DNA of 64,000 bases from NCBI GenBank assembly GCA_019614645.1, contig JABWDB010000002.1:14359501-14423500 (forward strand), read 5' to 3'. The notes under the pieces were generated by a model. That model was not told the origin of the DNA. It saw nothing but the letters and a program-made list of their open reading frames with translations, and did not search any database. Both the position numbers and the translations under genes were made by a program. Position 1 is the stretch's first letter; each line of letters starts with the position of its first letter. Source of the DNA: Stratiolaelaps scimitus. Lineage: Eukaryota; Arthropoda; Arachnida; Mesostigmata; Laelapidae. Below are positions 1 through 13,600 of the stretch, one piece after another.

Positions 1-2640
1 CGCGGCAACTTTGTGTGTTCGCGTCCATGTCTCTCTCTCTCTCTCACTCTATTTCTCTCTCCCTCTCTCGCTCTCTGTCGGCGTGTCTGTGTATATGTTT
101 GTATGCGTCTATTTGTGCTCCTTGTTTTCATTGCGTGGTGCCGATCGGGGTTGGTTGGTGTCGCACTTTGTCGTCGTCGAGCGAGACCCCCAGGCGCAAC
201 CGCAAGCGTGCAACCACCACGCAGCGGACAAGTACCAAACGTCCGCCGTCTCCACCTGGCTCGGCGGCAGAGGCGGCGGCGATCCGGCCGGCACGGCTGG
301 TGTCCGCCGCGGCGGCGGCGGCGGCAACAGCGGTAATACTCCGTTCTTTTGCTTGTTTCGATCGTTCGCACCCTCCTTTTACGACGACGGACGATTTACT
401 CTTGATACGTGCCGTCTGCTCGCGGAGCCGCTCGTCACATGACACAGCACCGCACTATACACGCACGCACACACACACACACACACACAGACCCTCTCAT
501 AGGCAATGCTGGCTGATCGAACAGAAAAAACAAAACACTTCTCACTTCTATTTTCTTATTCTTCAATATTGGGACGTTCTCAGTTATCACCACTCACTCG
601 CCGTTGGCTCGATCTCTGAGGTCCTGTTTCTGCAATTAGCTTTCTCGGCTGTCATGTGCCTGTTGTGTTTTTCGAACGAAGAATGACCTGCGCCACTTAT
701 GTCGGCCTTTCCGCTGCTGCCGCTAAGCTCATGTCGTTATTTCTGTAGCATACGGCCGGTCATCATACGGTGACTGAGTTTGCGAGCGATGATCAGAAAT
801 CCGAGATCGATTCAGCCGACAAGTTTACCCGCCCTATCAATGTATGGAGATCCACCCGTCCGTCGTCAACACCGCTGATGTGGGTCCCGTGCATTTACTA
901 TCGACAACGTGCTCTATCTATCTATATGTATATTTCTCGCTTCTTTCTCATTTGGTCCTCTCTCTCTCTCTCTCGCCGTCGGTTGGTATCTACCGGCGGC
1001 GCGGTGCCCCGTGTTCTTTCTGTCACCGCCGACCACTGAGATGGCGGCGACATCCACCAGCACGCCAACTCACCCACTCGTCCAACTACAGCTGCTGGTA
1101 CAGCTCTTCTGTCGCCACACAGCGCTATCCTATCCTATCTGCTGCTGCTGTGTGTATTTAGTAGTAGCGGCCCACCACCCGTTGCAACGGTGCATTGCTG
1201 CTACTGTTCGCCGATTTCGCGCCGACGTTCAGACGATGTCGTCGCGGCCGGCGCAACAGCCCCTCATACTATACTCAGCAGCGTTCAATCGCCGATGAAC
1301 AGACAGCCGATACGGACCGGCAGGGGTGGGTTCGACGATGACGACGACGGTAGCGGTGGTCAGCGGGGTGGTCACAACAAGCACTGGCCCGCGGGAGATC
1401 GGATGCACATCGTCTGTGGTGTAGCACGAGTATATCGATGTCCGCTATCAGTCGTAGGTATCATACAATAGATTAGACAGCACTAGACTTAGATGTGCCT
1501 TTTCTTCGATGCTGTTGCTGCTGCTGTTGCTCTCCCAGCGCCGTGTCGATAGCGTTCCTTTGCTGTTGGTGCTGCTGCTTGGCCCGCCGTCATTGTTCGC
1601 AGTCGACCACCCGCCGGGCACCAGTCCCTGCCACCAGCTCGCAACACCTCACCTCGCCTGACTCGGTTCTCTGACTGCGTTCGTATCTGTTCTGTGTCTG
1701 TTGTTCCGTTCTCTCTCGCTCTCTCTCTCGTCTCTGTCGAATGAAATGTGTCGGAACCCCTCTCCGCATCACTGCCGTGTCAGCCGCCACTCACTACGTG
1801 GTCAGCCGCGATGGATCTGATCTCTCTCCCTTTCTCCCTTTTACCAACGACAAAAACGTCTGTGGCAACAAACGGTAGGCAGAAACCCGCGCCGCCGCCC
1901 TGTTCGACGGAACGCGATTATGATGACGAGTAAGACTGGCGCTAATGCCGCTTGCCAACGCGAGATCCCAGACACAATACACGACCAACGCGAGACAGAG
2001 GCGCCAGATCGAGAGACCGCGCGCAAGGCCGTAGCAGACGGCGACCGCATGAGACAGACGTCTGTACACACAAGCAGAAGCAGCCGCAGGCCCCTTTTTT
2101 TTTTAAAAAGGGGGGACTTTTTTTTAAAGCCGCAGGCCCTTGTCGAACACCGACGACTCACTGAGGGCGGCGGCCAATGAGATCGAATGCGTCAAAGGAT
2201 ACTGTGTTACTCTCTGTTGTTGTTGCTGCCGCTGCTGCTGCACAAATGGACGGTGATTACGACTTTATCGTCTACTGCTGCCGGCCTGGCTGGGTCGAAG
2301 CGAGTCTTGCCCATTCATATGACTGAGTGCGTAGCACTGGGTCATCGGTCCTTCACTGACAGGCACAAATACAGGTCTTGCTTTGGAACGGTTGTCCCAA
2401 CAGGGGGATCCAGCTAAATAAGTGTCATATACAAATAATTAATAACGACTAGACAAAGGTCAATGTAGTACAAGAAAACGAGTCATTGTATCGATATAAT
2501 GATGGTGTATGAAAACACTGATCGTTAGCAGGACCAATAGAAAGTAGAATCACACAAATGGTAAATAACGGTGAGGGGAGTGGCAGGAGTGAATTGAACT
2601 AGTAAATTACTATTACAAACGACTTGTTGGTCCGCTGGAA
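1..2640. other. GC-rich simple-sequence DNA, no gene resolved
   Basis: This stretch has long CT/TC runs (for example 33-75 and 955-975), an AC run at about 465-490, CTG and CGG triplet runs (1140-1150, 305-325, 1507-1530) and a homopolymer-rich segment near 2090-2130. Open frames exist in several registers at once on both strands and translate to Ser/Leu-, Arg- or Ala-rich low complexity, which is what triplet-rich DNA gives by chance. It could be the 5' UTR or promoter region of a gene outside the window, but I see no exon with a credible protein. Confidence 0.5.
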
Positions 2641-2660
2641 GCCCGGTGGCGTTTTAAATT

Positions 2661-2815
2661 CGTGCGCGTTTTGCAATCGATGTAAACACGTAGGTATGCG
2701 GGTTCGATCCCCACCGTTGCCCCCATTTGCGTCTAAGGGATTCGTCTTATGAAGCAATGCCGAAAGTAGTACCGTGGATGTTAAATGTTGGTTTAGCCTC
2801 AGCCCGGAAAACATA
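2661..2815 (+). repeat. tRNA-derived SINE-like repeat, copy 1
   Basis: The segment contains GGTTCGATCCCC at about 2701, which fits the B-box of tRNA genes. It continues with ccaccgttgc, a short spacer, and gaagcaatgc at about 2751. The same order of blocks recurs at 38910-39066 and 55034-55128, so this is an interspersed repeat. I cannot fold it into a tRNA cloverleaf, so it is not an active tRNA gene. A Pol III internal promoter followed by an unrelated tail is the architecture of tRNA-derived SINEs; assignment to that class is inference. Confidence 0.6.
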
Positions 2816-2829
2816 TAATATTCGGCAGA

Positions 2830-4566
2830 CTAACAAGCAAGTAGATAACACTATCAAAAGCTAAAAAAAAATACAACACAATAACTGGGGAGTTCATGAA
2901 TGGCATATGAGATTCGAGAAGAATGAGGGAAAAAATCCACAATACTAGACAAATATATATAGTCCCATTGGGCGGGCTAACCACGACAGCAACGAGGGAA
3001 CAGCGGACCTCTCAGAGCGTTTAAGCGAGCAAAGCTTCCATTCGTTCGTCCATACGCACATCGACTCATTTGTAGCAGACGGTCATCAGAGGTTTGCGCA
3101 ATAGTGAAACAGCTCACTCGCTCGTGTCCCTGCCTTGTTGATGTTGCTATTGTTTTGCAGGCGGTGGTGGCGTTTGCGGTCGGTGCTGGTGGTGGTGGTG
3201 CTGCTGGTCGTTGAGCTCTGTGGTGGTTCCGTCTGCCTGTGTTGTCTAGTGAGCAGTTGCTTTGCGATATTACAGCGATCGACCGAAATAAGTTCGTTGG
3301 TTGCTGCCGCTACTGCTGGTGTTAGTGCAAGTGCAGTCTGCTTTGGGTAGCTGCTCGACGCTTCGACGGCGGCGGAGGTGGCGAGACAAGGCGAGGCGAC
3401 GCAAAACCGAACTATCGGCAGCGGCGTTGTTGTTCCGCTATCGACGGGGTAGCAAATGTACGTACAGTCCCCTTGCGTCGTTTGACGATGATGAACCGTC
3501 GTGCTCGTCGCCGTCGTGTTTGTTAAACGCCGAGGTTCTGACAGTGGCCAGCGAGATAGCCCCAGCCTCCGACATTTACGAAGATTTATCCTGGTGGTCG
3601 CTGCGTCGGATGCTCGATCGCTCGGCCGCTCGGTGGCTGGATCAGTCTCACGCGTCAATTGATTAGCCAGCGGCACTGCACTGCACAGATTGTGGCCACC
3701 CTACAGCAAACACGTCCCTGCTCATTAGAAAAGCCCTGCAGCGGTAGGAGGCCTACGATATACAACCTACAATTACGACTACACGTAGTACTTAAACTAG
3801 CCGCTTGCGAGTGTATTTGTGTGTGTGTGTGTGTGTATATATCTCTCTGTATAAGAAACTATAGGTGAGTATTTGTTAGGGAGATTTGACGATCCGTCTA
3901 ACAGTCAGATACGGTTTGCTGCTTGGCCGTGAATCGCCATTTGTTTTGCGTGTTTAGAGCGGGCGGGCTTTGGGTCAGGCTTGTTAGCTGCCTATGCAAC
4001 GCTCGTTCGGATGCTGCAACTAGCAAGCTCACAGGTGAGCCCTGTACCAGGGTTACAAATGCTGGGCGTGGGCAATGGCCAACGAGCGAGTGCATAGGCG
4101 GAAGCATGGCGGGATAGCCGTGACCGATCTGAGGAGGTTTTTTTTCGTATTTAAGCAGTCACTTCCCAGCAACACGGTTGTCATCGTTAGCAATATGCTG
4201 GTACTTCGCTGTACATTGTTGATTTTGTTTCCCTGTCGAGATGCGTCATGCTGTCACAAATTGAATAACACTACCCTGGATAGAGCTCATGTAAGGGAGG
4301 CTTTTACGTAGCGGTGTTTACGTACGTGCGAAGTGTACGCTGTTGGCATGCTTTTCATATCGCGGTTCTCACCGGTGCTAGGCTAGTTTAATCATCCCCG
4401 TTTGCAGTGGGATACGAGACAGTTTGTAATCCAACGAGTTGCGCATCATTTCACGTGTTGTTTGTTCATAGGCGTCGTTTCGTTGGAGCGCCGAGCGATA
4501 CATGTTTACCTAGTGGAGTTTGGTGTTCGGCCTGCTCAAAGAATTAAATAAATATAATAAACCGGA

Positions 4567-4600
<34 letters not shown>

Positions 4601-6998
4601 AGTATTTATTATGGACGAAATAAAGGGATGTAGTTAATAATCATCGTAGACATTGTATACCATAACGACGCTAGGCAAAAGATGTTGAACTCTTCGATAA
4701 ATATCATTATACAGTTTGAAATAAAGATAATTACATTTTAGTGTACGTCGAAACAACACCAGTGTCATTCTGGGTTGACCTAAACCACGCTCACCCAGAA
4801 GACCGACTTTTAGGACAAAAAATAAATGGACGGGCACTCTACGTTATTTGTCTCGTATTTTCTACCTTTATTAAGCTCAGTCGAAATCTAGGCGTGCTAC
4901 GAATATTTACTTTGAGTCGAATTTGGCAACGTCGAGGCGAGCTGAAGTTATACAGCCGTTTTAACTAATACAGACACTATTGAATGTGAGGACAAGCATT
5001 TGATTTGCTCAATTGGTGATCTGATAATAATCTCGCAGAGAGTCTACCATTCGAATATGCCCATACTGTCGATTCAGAAGCGTTGTTGCGTCTTATGAGC
5101 ATCTTGGTATGCCCACTTAGATCGGGCGAGATATTGGTCTGTCAATTCTATTTGTCGCCGCCCGAGATTGGTATATCTATATATATACACGAGAGTAGTT
5201 GCACTTAGTTTATTCATATACATATTTTAGTCGATTATCTCCAAAGTGGGTGAACACAGGCATTCTTAATTGAAATGTGCATGTTTGAAGCAGTTACTCA
5301 TTCCGTAGGTCAATTAATTGGCTCTCCCTCAATGATAGTTAAATATCGACAATTCATCTCCTACTCCCATTCATCTACTGTCCAACGAACAACGATTCGA
5401 GCGTCCCTCCTTATATGATATTCACTTCCTACTTTTGATACTATTGTAGTGGATATTATTACCGTTGCGATCAGAAGTCTTCCTCATATTTTCGTTCTCG
5501 AGTTCTGTCTGACTCCATAGTAGCAGCCTCTGATGACCGTACCAGGGGACATATGCCACATCCGAATTGTCACTATATTCCCGATGCAATCCCCCCCCCC
5601 CCTGATGTCGTTTGAGCTTTAGAATAGATCTGATCGACAGTCTGTGGACGTTTTTGTGGGCGTTGTCTGCCGCTTGTTTCAGTCGGGAATAGCTTCTCAT
5701 TGGCTTTTTATTGTAATCAATAAAGAATGCATTTTTTGCTATCTTTATTTCTTAGTGTTTACTGCTGCTTTCGTAGACCATGCGATTTGCTAGGGCTCGC
5801 ACCACACTTCCTTGTGCAAATTCGGGTATTTAGAATTTTGAAAAATATGTTTACAATAGTACACTTATGTTTTAACGTGGAGCAAATTGCGATCTTCAAT
5901 AAAGCCACTGCAGCGGTCTTCCGCCTAACGCGCACTTGAAGAAAACGCTTATATACAGTTCGAACAGTCTCAACATGTTGCATCGCACGTGTGATTCGTT
6001 TGATCGCAACCAGACACGGTCTCTGATTGTAGTCCTACGCCTACGAAAGTAGGCCTCAAGTAGGTCACCTGACGTGATTGACTTATCGCATTTTAATGTT
6101 TAGTTCCCCTTCGACTGAACGAATGTAGTGCCTGGGATGGGGCTTGATGGTATCTGACCCTCCAGCGGCGGCTTAGTTATTCGTCAAATTATTTTAGCTG
6201 CCACTATCACCGTATTATAGTACCTGTCATACATTCGAAATGATTCCTAGGTCTCTTATGCTGGGAGCAATTTCAAGCTGAGACGAAGACGGCGTTATTG
6301 TTCGTTTGAAATTGTGTGATCCGTTAATCCATTCGTTATGAAGTATCTAGTGTAAATTAATTCTAGATTTGATTCGATTGTGTTTCTTATTTGGTGTGGA
6401 TGCTGTTGATTTCCTGTTTGGTCACGTAGGCTCTAACTCCAATGATTTAGTAGAAGTGAGATTGACTTGCCAATGCCCAGATGTGCGATTAGACGATCTA
6501 GAACAAGTAGTATCGGACATATTAAAATTTCCCGGAATTTCTTATGGTTGGCTCAATTTATCAGTTGAATTCCTTATATGTCGCTCATAAACTTCTGTCA
6601 CTTCGTAAAGAGAGTATGAGAATCAATTTTACCTCTATATTAAAGTATCTGTCATTATTCATGAACAAGCTATATACATGGCGCTCACCGAGTCTGAGTT
6701 TCAATAATTTATACGGCGCATCTCATATTGTTGTAAACTAAAGCTCGTGGGGTCCGCTGGCACAGGGCGATGACTTGACCCATCAACCCCTGACTTCTTT
6801 ACGCGTTAAAATAGCGCTCTTCGACCCTTACCGTCCTAAACATTGTCCTTCTCTAAATTCTACTCTTTGATCTCAATCGCACACCGTTAATCTTTGTTTG
6901 TTAAAAGTATCTTGCCACGCGATTAGAACCGTATCAGATTGAAGTTCTCTGATGGAAGTCTGTTTAAGTTGTATATTTTAGTTGAAATAATGTATTTG

Positions 6999-7037
<39 letters not shown>

Positions 7038-7600
7038 AATGGGTAATGTGTAATATGAAGTAATGTTCTATATATATAATGTTCTATGAGACATTTTATG
7101 TCTCAAATTTACGCAGTCATTAAGGAATCCAGTCGGATATCCTCTCCACAGCTAAAGGCTGTTACTATCCCCAGTATGTACTACATGTATTTATAGTTGT
7201 CGTCGCTGATCATTTACTATTGTTAGTCAATTTCTAAAGGAATCAGTCTCTAGTTAATCTTCTATGTCTTGGATAAATTGACATTCCAATGCGATTTTCA
7301 TAGTACGCGCTGGCGTTAACTAAGCCGCTCGCTAAACCTTACCGAAATTGTTCCAAATTGAAATCTATGACATTGTGTAGTGCGCCCACGTGTGTAAATG
7401 TAGGCTATTTACCAACATATGGCAGATCTTCATAGTAATTGACATTTCGCAGCGTCAGATATTCGCTGTGTCCGAAGGCGAGCTATATTGACAAGCTGAT
7501 TTCAATCGATATGATTACAGATGACCAGATCGACTTTGAGCTCTCATCGAGCCAAGAGGGAATAATTGAATCGAGAAAGCAAATCCAATCGTCCCAATCG
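2830..7600. other. AT-rich intergenic DNA upstream of WDR33
   Basis: No convincing gene. The GC-rich patch at 3080-3670 gives open frames on both strands made of Thr/Ser/Arg or Leu/Val runs, which I treat as triplet-repeat shadows. From 4.3 kb the composition becomes AT-rich, with a GT run at 3817-3835, a C homopolymer at 5588-5601 and a (TA)n tract at 7001-7034. A segment at 6430-6587 preceded by a tag acceptor reads as a plausible coding exon and is listed under findings. The WDR33 promoter should lie in the last few hundred bases, but no clear core element is visible. Confidence 0.5.
7001..7034. repeat. (TA)n microsatellite
   Basis: About 17 uninterrupted AT dinucleotide units, followed by a degenerate tatata patch near 7065. 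No function is implied. Confidence 0.9.
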
Positions 7601-7639
7601 TGAGAACGTGCCCCTTTGGCGCAAGGACGCACTGTCACG

Positions 7640-10600
7640 ATGTCGGTTCAAACACAAATCTACGCGAAACCCCGCCACCAGTTTATGCCCAGCTGGGTTC
7701 CACGGAATCAGCATGGTCACCATGGTCACCGTGGGCATCACCATAACAACAGCCATGGTGGTTACCATGGGAACAGGTGAGGCCCCATTGAAAGTTGGTT
7801 TTTTGTTTTTTTTTTTGGGTCGTTGTCCGCGTCACATATTTGAATTGCTATCCCAGGAAACCCTATAGACATTTGTCGACAGTGCCGCCTCTGTCACAAA
7901 AATATTGTCAAGAAAATTCGCTTCAATTCAGGACGGCGGTTGTACTGCTTTAGTGCATATAATAATCATAATTTCAGCGACTAACACGAATCTTATTACT
8001 AACAAACAGTATGTGGGGGGGGGGCGGCAGTGCAAAAGTAGTCATTATGTATTTTAGTGAACAACTCGTTTGTATATTCACCATCACAGGCAATAGGACC
8101 CGTTAGATTACGAATAAACTAAGAGATTTAAGCATGACAGATAAGCAGATATAATGACAGATAAGCAGATATAATGACAGATACGCAGATATAATGACAG
8201 ATAAGCAGATTGCTTAGGCTAACGTCGCCAAGTGTCGGTCACATTTGTTTGTACATTCTTGTGAATGATGCTAACTATCGTAATACGTCTCGTGTCATCA
8301 GAGATCATCACGGCGGTATAGGAAAACAGCTCGGGGGACCACACGGAGGAAATGCCGCGATTGCCGCATCCGCCCTCCCGGCTGAGTTTGACGGCAAACG
8401 GCTACGAAAGGCGGTGGCACGAAAAACCGTTGACTATAATGCCAGCCTATCTGATTGGATTATGGTAAGTGACCGCGGTTATCTATCGAGTGCAATGAAC
8501 ATATGAGAAGATAATTAGAATCAACGTCCGTGATCGAACCTTCGACCTGTGTTCCCGATATCAAGTGAACATCGTCTCAATTGGTTCTCTCGAACGGTGT
8601 GGAGATCTTCCGCAAGTAAATGGCGAGTAAAACGAAGTTCGTCTGTTCATGTTCTGCGATTAATGTTGCCCTTGCGCTTTTGTTGCTGTTCGTGTCTAGT
8701 CTCGCGTTTGGCAGCGGGACCATCGGGATGCTCCAGCACCTCAGCCTGACCCGTCGTATCAGCTGCGATTGCCTCCCCCAGCTGGACTCGTTCACTCACC
8801 TGTTAATGTCGTCACAACGAAGTTTGTTCGAGCCGCGACGAATAAAATGAAGTGTCCTGTCTTTTGTGTTACCGTACGTCCGCCGTTTATCAATTCCACT
8901 ACGCTCCGTCTCATGATGAAGACTCTCTATATAAAGACTCGGATAGCTTGAGAATCGTTGACCAGCTTTTAAGCGATCCCGTTCTATGCAGAGGGCGAAT
9001 GTCGACTTGACTGCCTAACGTGCGAATAGATTATCGCTAGCGTGGAGAGAGTTTTTCAGGCAATTGTCCAACATTACAGTTCAGGACGACAACATGGCTG
9101 TTTCATATTGTCTCTGCGTATGCTTTCCAGTGGACCCCAGAGGGTCGGCGATTAATTACCGGGGCTTCCAGCGGAGAGTTTACTCTATGGAACGGTCTCA
9201 CCTTTAATTTTGAAACCATTTTACAGGTATGATGGAGCTTTCTCTTCTCTGCGCTAAATTGTTTGTTTGCTAATTTACACATTTGATGAGGTTGGTCGTA
9301 GACGACGATGGTGATAGTAGTGTAACTGATTTCCCTAATGTTTCTCCATTGTGTTTTGGCATCCTGTGAGATTCAAATAGAATATTATTAACGCTGTTGT
9401 TGTTATTTGTGGTCGCGGAAGATTGAAATCGAGAGTTAAGTCAAGCGGCCGAGTTGTTCCAAAGTGACTCTGCTGTATTTTATAATGTTTTAAATATGCA
9501 ACTAAACAGTGCCTGTAGTTCGGCTGACCATTGTCTCCAGCTCTCGAGCGAGTTGAGACCCTATTAGATACAGGGGGACAGAGAGCGAGAGAGAGAGATT
9601 CTCATTATTTAATTGAACATTGCTCTATGCAAAATTACCGGCTCTGATCTAGCACACTTGGATCATAAGTTAGTTCCCCTGAAAGTGAACTGCTGTTGCT
9701 CCCTGTGTGTGTCTTCTCAGTTGTTTCGCCAAATAGACGCATGCCGTCATCATTCATTTGACACATAGGGTGGCTGTAGAAACTTCACCATTTTAATGTG
9801 TACTCGATGTCTGATTGGTTGGCTGTTGGCGATGGGCGATTCGCCTCTGCCGTGTTCGGGTTTTGCGCACGGACGATGTGCTTCGTATTTCAGGCTCACG
9901 ATCTCCCAGTCCGATGCATGACCTGGAGCCGAGGCGACCAATGGATGGTGACAGGTGATCATGGCGGTTATATCAAGTATTGGCAGAGCAACATGAATAA
10001 CGTCCGCATGTTCCAAGGACATAAGGAGGCCGTCCGAGGCATCAGGTACAACCACCTCCATAATCAACATCAACAATCTACTACTGTTATTGATCACCAT
10101 TGCCTATTCGATATTGTCATCATCATTTTCTACATTCATAATAGCACTGATCATCTTCTCGCTGATACCCACATGGCAACAGCTACTACAATAGGTTTTA
10201 TGCTGCACGTGGTATACATAGTCATTATAATAATAATGATTTCTTTTATACGTACGACAAATGCGTGAAAGGCAGTATTAGTAAAAGCATCAGTTGAAAT
10301 AACAGCGATCGTAACTTGTTCAACAAGATGTACCAATAAAGGCACATTAGATAGACCATACAAATAGCGGCTCTATCCGATTGAACCGTGTACCGTGTAC
10401 CACGATACAACTATTACCATGTTAAACTGTGATATGATGACCTTTGTATATTTATACGATATACTATTATAGAGCTATTACACGATAATATAGATATACA
10501 TATATATGATGTGTGCATATATCTATATAATATATATAGAGCTTGTGCTTGTTATAGACAACAAGAGTGAACCTCCGCACAGTTCAAAGTATGTTGTGGA

Positions 10601-13600
10601 TAAAACAAAGAGCCGATGAAGTCCATAGTTCAAGGTCGATGACGAATTTTTTTTCCATTCCTTCATTACGCGAGGTGCTTATTACAGCTATTACGAGAAA
10701 TAAACTGCCGAAAAATAAAGGCGTAATCGGTGGTTTCTTAAGCCTGTATCGATTATGTGCTATTAGCTTTGCAAGCTCTGGCGGTCGAAAAAAGATGTGT
10801 TGCTAGCCCTATCCAGCTTGATCAAAATAAACGGCCGAAAAATAAAGGCACACTCATAAGGTCTCAGTTATAACCTCATGAAACCCATTTGACCCTAGCC
10901 ATTACTAACGACCGAAGTCTGAATGAAGTCTTCAACGGCTACAGAAGCGAAGAGGGAGAAGATGATACGGCGTCGATTTATCTGAGAAAAGCGAAAACAC
11001 AAAAAAAAAACCCGTATAAAATTCGACAATTGAACTAAGTGCTAACTTGAGTATCGTTGCGTACTATGAAGACACCACAATGTCAAGGCATCTTTACAAT
11101 GTCTAGTTGCATCGCTTTACAATTGCTACGAGAGCCGGGCGCCTTTTTTTCTCTAGCTCCTGTAACTATTGTAGCTTAGCTTTCTAAGCTGTGGGAATAT
11201 TGGTGCCAGGATTGCTATATACTCGAATCGGAGAGATATATATATATAGATATATACATATATCTTCTGTCTGTGATAACTAATTCCTCGTGTTATAGCT
11301 GAAAGTGAGAATGCTGTTGCTGATTGGTCGTACAATAAAATAAAGGCCGAAAAATAAAGGCGAAACAACTGGTGAGAGTTCAGAGAGAGAGTCAGAGAGA
11401 GAGAGCGCGCGATATAGAAAAGGAAATATCATAAAGTAACCAAAGTGCTATTATATATTGAGTGCTATCTCGAGTCAGCGAGGGTGCGTCTTATAACGTT
11501 ATTGTCGTCCCGGAGGGCACACAGGGCACACAGTGTGGATACTGAACTGGGAACAATAAAGCGTTGATGTACATTTCACTTAACGGAGTGTACTTCTTGC
11601 GTGGCGTCGAATGGCGAATGAGTGCTTTTCGTAAAAGCGACCGATTAGACCGTAGCTAACTCTCAGTAGTGAAGCTGCCGTTAGATTGGTGCAGTTTGAG
11701 GACAGCAACAGTCGTGGCGCAATTGAACGTGGTCGCATTCTGTGATCTCGTGTGAATCGTAATTCATAGCAAGAATTTTCGTTGGCCGTTTTTTGGTTGT
11801 TTGTTTGTTTTCGGAGACGGGCAAATTGTCGTTTGCAAGCGTTAATCTATTTTGAGCATCCGTTGTTATTAGCACAGTAAAGGATTTGCCTATGTATAGT
11901 CTGGTGGTGGACTTTGTTTCATAAAATGTGGAACAACAACTCTTGATATTCGTACGGGGGCTGTTTGTGTTTCAAGGAAATTTTATATAGTCATTGTAGT
12001 GAGAATTAGTTTACGATTTCTAGTAGCGACTACGGCCGCCTGAAATTAAACCGAGTAAGCTTTCGAAACCTATCCAAGGAGGAGGGGTGATTTATTACCG
12101 TTGGTACTTCAGACCAAGTTCTGATCATGGTTGGGGCGCGGGGGGGGGAGGGATCCTTGGCCCATGAGACCATCCATAAGATCGCCGGGTTCGTTCCCTG
12201 GCAGAGTTTTGCCAGTTGTTCAGGGTTTATTGTCTGCAAAATGAATCGTACAGGAACATCTACTCAGTGCAAGCGTGCCACCCATAGTAGAATATTATGA
12301 TTTGGTCCCCTTTACTCTGTGAGCAATATGCGTATGACGATATGTTGCCACCGAGAGACCAAGCAGCTCCCCAGTGGGAGCTGCTTGGTTGACTTTGAAA
12401 TTGGTGTATTTGTGAATGTGGAGTGCGCTCAAGTGCAACCCAACAAACAGAAAACCGAGCAATCAATCACTTCATATCCGCTGTTATCGCTAGATGTCCT
12501 TCACCATGCGATGTGAACCTCTCGACCGTTCAATACGTACATTGATCTCAGATATGCTTGCGTATCCGCACTCAGCATTGCGGGTACTGATTGCGTATAT
12601 TGCGAAACGTCTGAACAGGTCCACCAGCAGTAGTGCACGCTTGTTGTAAGGCTGTTGATTGTGTATGACGTACAAAACCCGTACACGCAATTATTCATCT
12701 CTGATGATATGTGGTGTACGATGAAATAAAACTCGTGAAACGTTGCTGCTAGACAATTTTAAATGGGTAATTTACGATAGAAGTCTTGATAGGTCTGATG
12801 GTTCGGCTCTTAAAACATACTTGGATACACTGCGCTTCTACGCTTGCTTGGCTCGATACTATTTCTGACATTGACAGCGTAACTGAGAACCTAGTCATTT
12901 CTTCACAGTACGTTGGGAGACGACGTGGCCAGATACTGTAGCTGTTCGAAGCCGTCCCAAAATTGTTGCATATATGATTTCTGTACGTTTGTATCGGCTT
13001 GGCAAGCACCGTTAAATCGACCATGTGCAACCGACCATCGGTGAAACATTTGTCATTGATGTTCAATAGCATTGAATTAAAGCTAGTCGGTGATGTTCGT
13101 TTAGCCATTTTTCAGAAAGCAAATTTGAGCACGCACGAATAAGCTATTCGTGCAACTAATTATAATTAGCGCTTCCTAATAGCGGAATAGAATTTCGTCA
13201 CTTCGGTAGATTTCAATATGTCAAGCTTGTATTGAAATCGTCCTCGTCGGCGAACAAGACCCGTCGTGCACGGCTTGTGACTCTGTGTTGTCTTATCGTT
13301 GAAATCAATCGAATGATATCGTTCCACATAGACAGGGTCGCTTCGAACAGTGAAGTGCAGTATCTAAAGTTAATAGTTTGTTTTTATTTTATTTATGAAA
13401 GGAACTCCAGGAATTGCTTAAAGTACTAACGAGGACCACCGATTTGTCTTTATGAAGGCTTAGCAAATGATCAGGCGATGTAGAGAGGTTGTGTACATGA
13501 TGGCACACGCTGACATAAGTGGATGGCTCATTTTTGTGTCCGTGCCTGTCAGCTTGTATATATATATATGTGTATTTCACCATTACTCCAAATGGCCTGC

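Noticed and set aside
11..686. Overlapping open frames of up to 223 codons at the left edge
   Set aside because: All frames are open together and the peptides are Ser/Leu/Arg low complexity from CT, CGG and AC runs. No domain or splice partner.
2090..2145. CCCC-T(10)-A(5)-GGGG stretch with duplicated gccgcaggccc, looking like a terminator hairpin
   Set aside because: Homopolymer slippage plus a short duplication in eukaryotic DNA. A bacterial-type terminator would make no sense here.
3086..3676. 196-codon minus-strand open frame
   Set aside because: Thr/Ser/Arg-rich reading of GTT/GGT-type triplets, with opposing plus-strand frames equally open; no recognisable motif.
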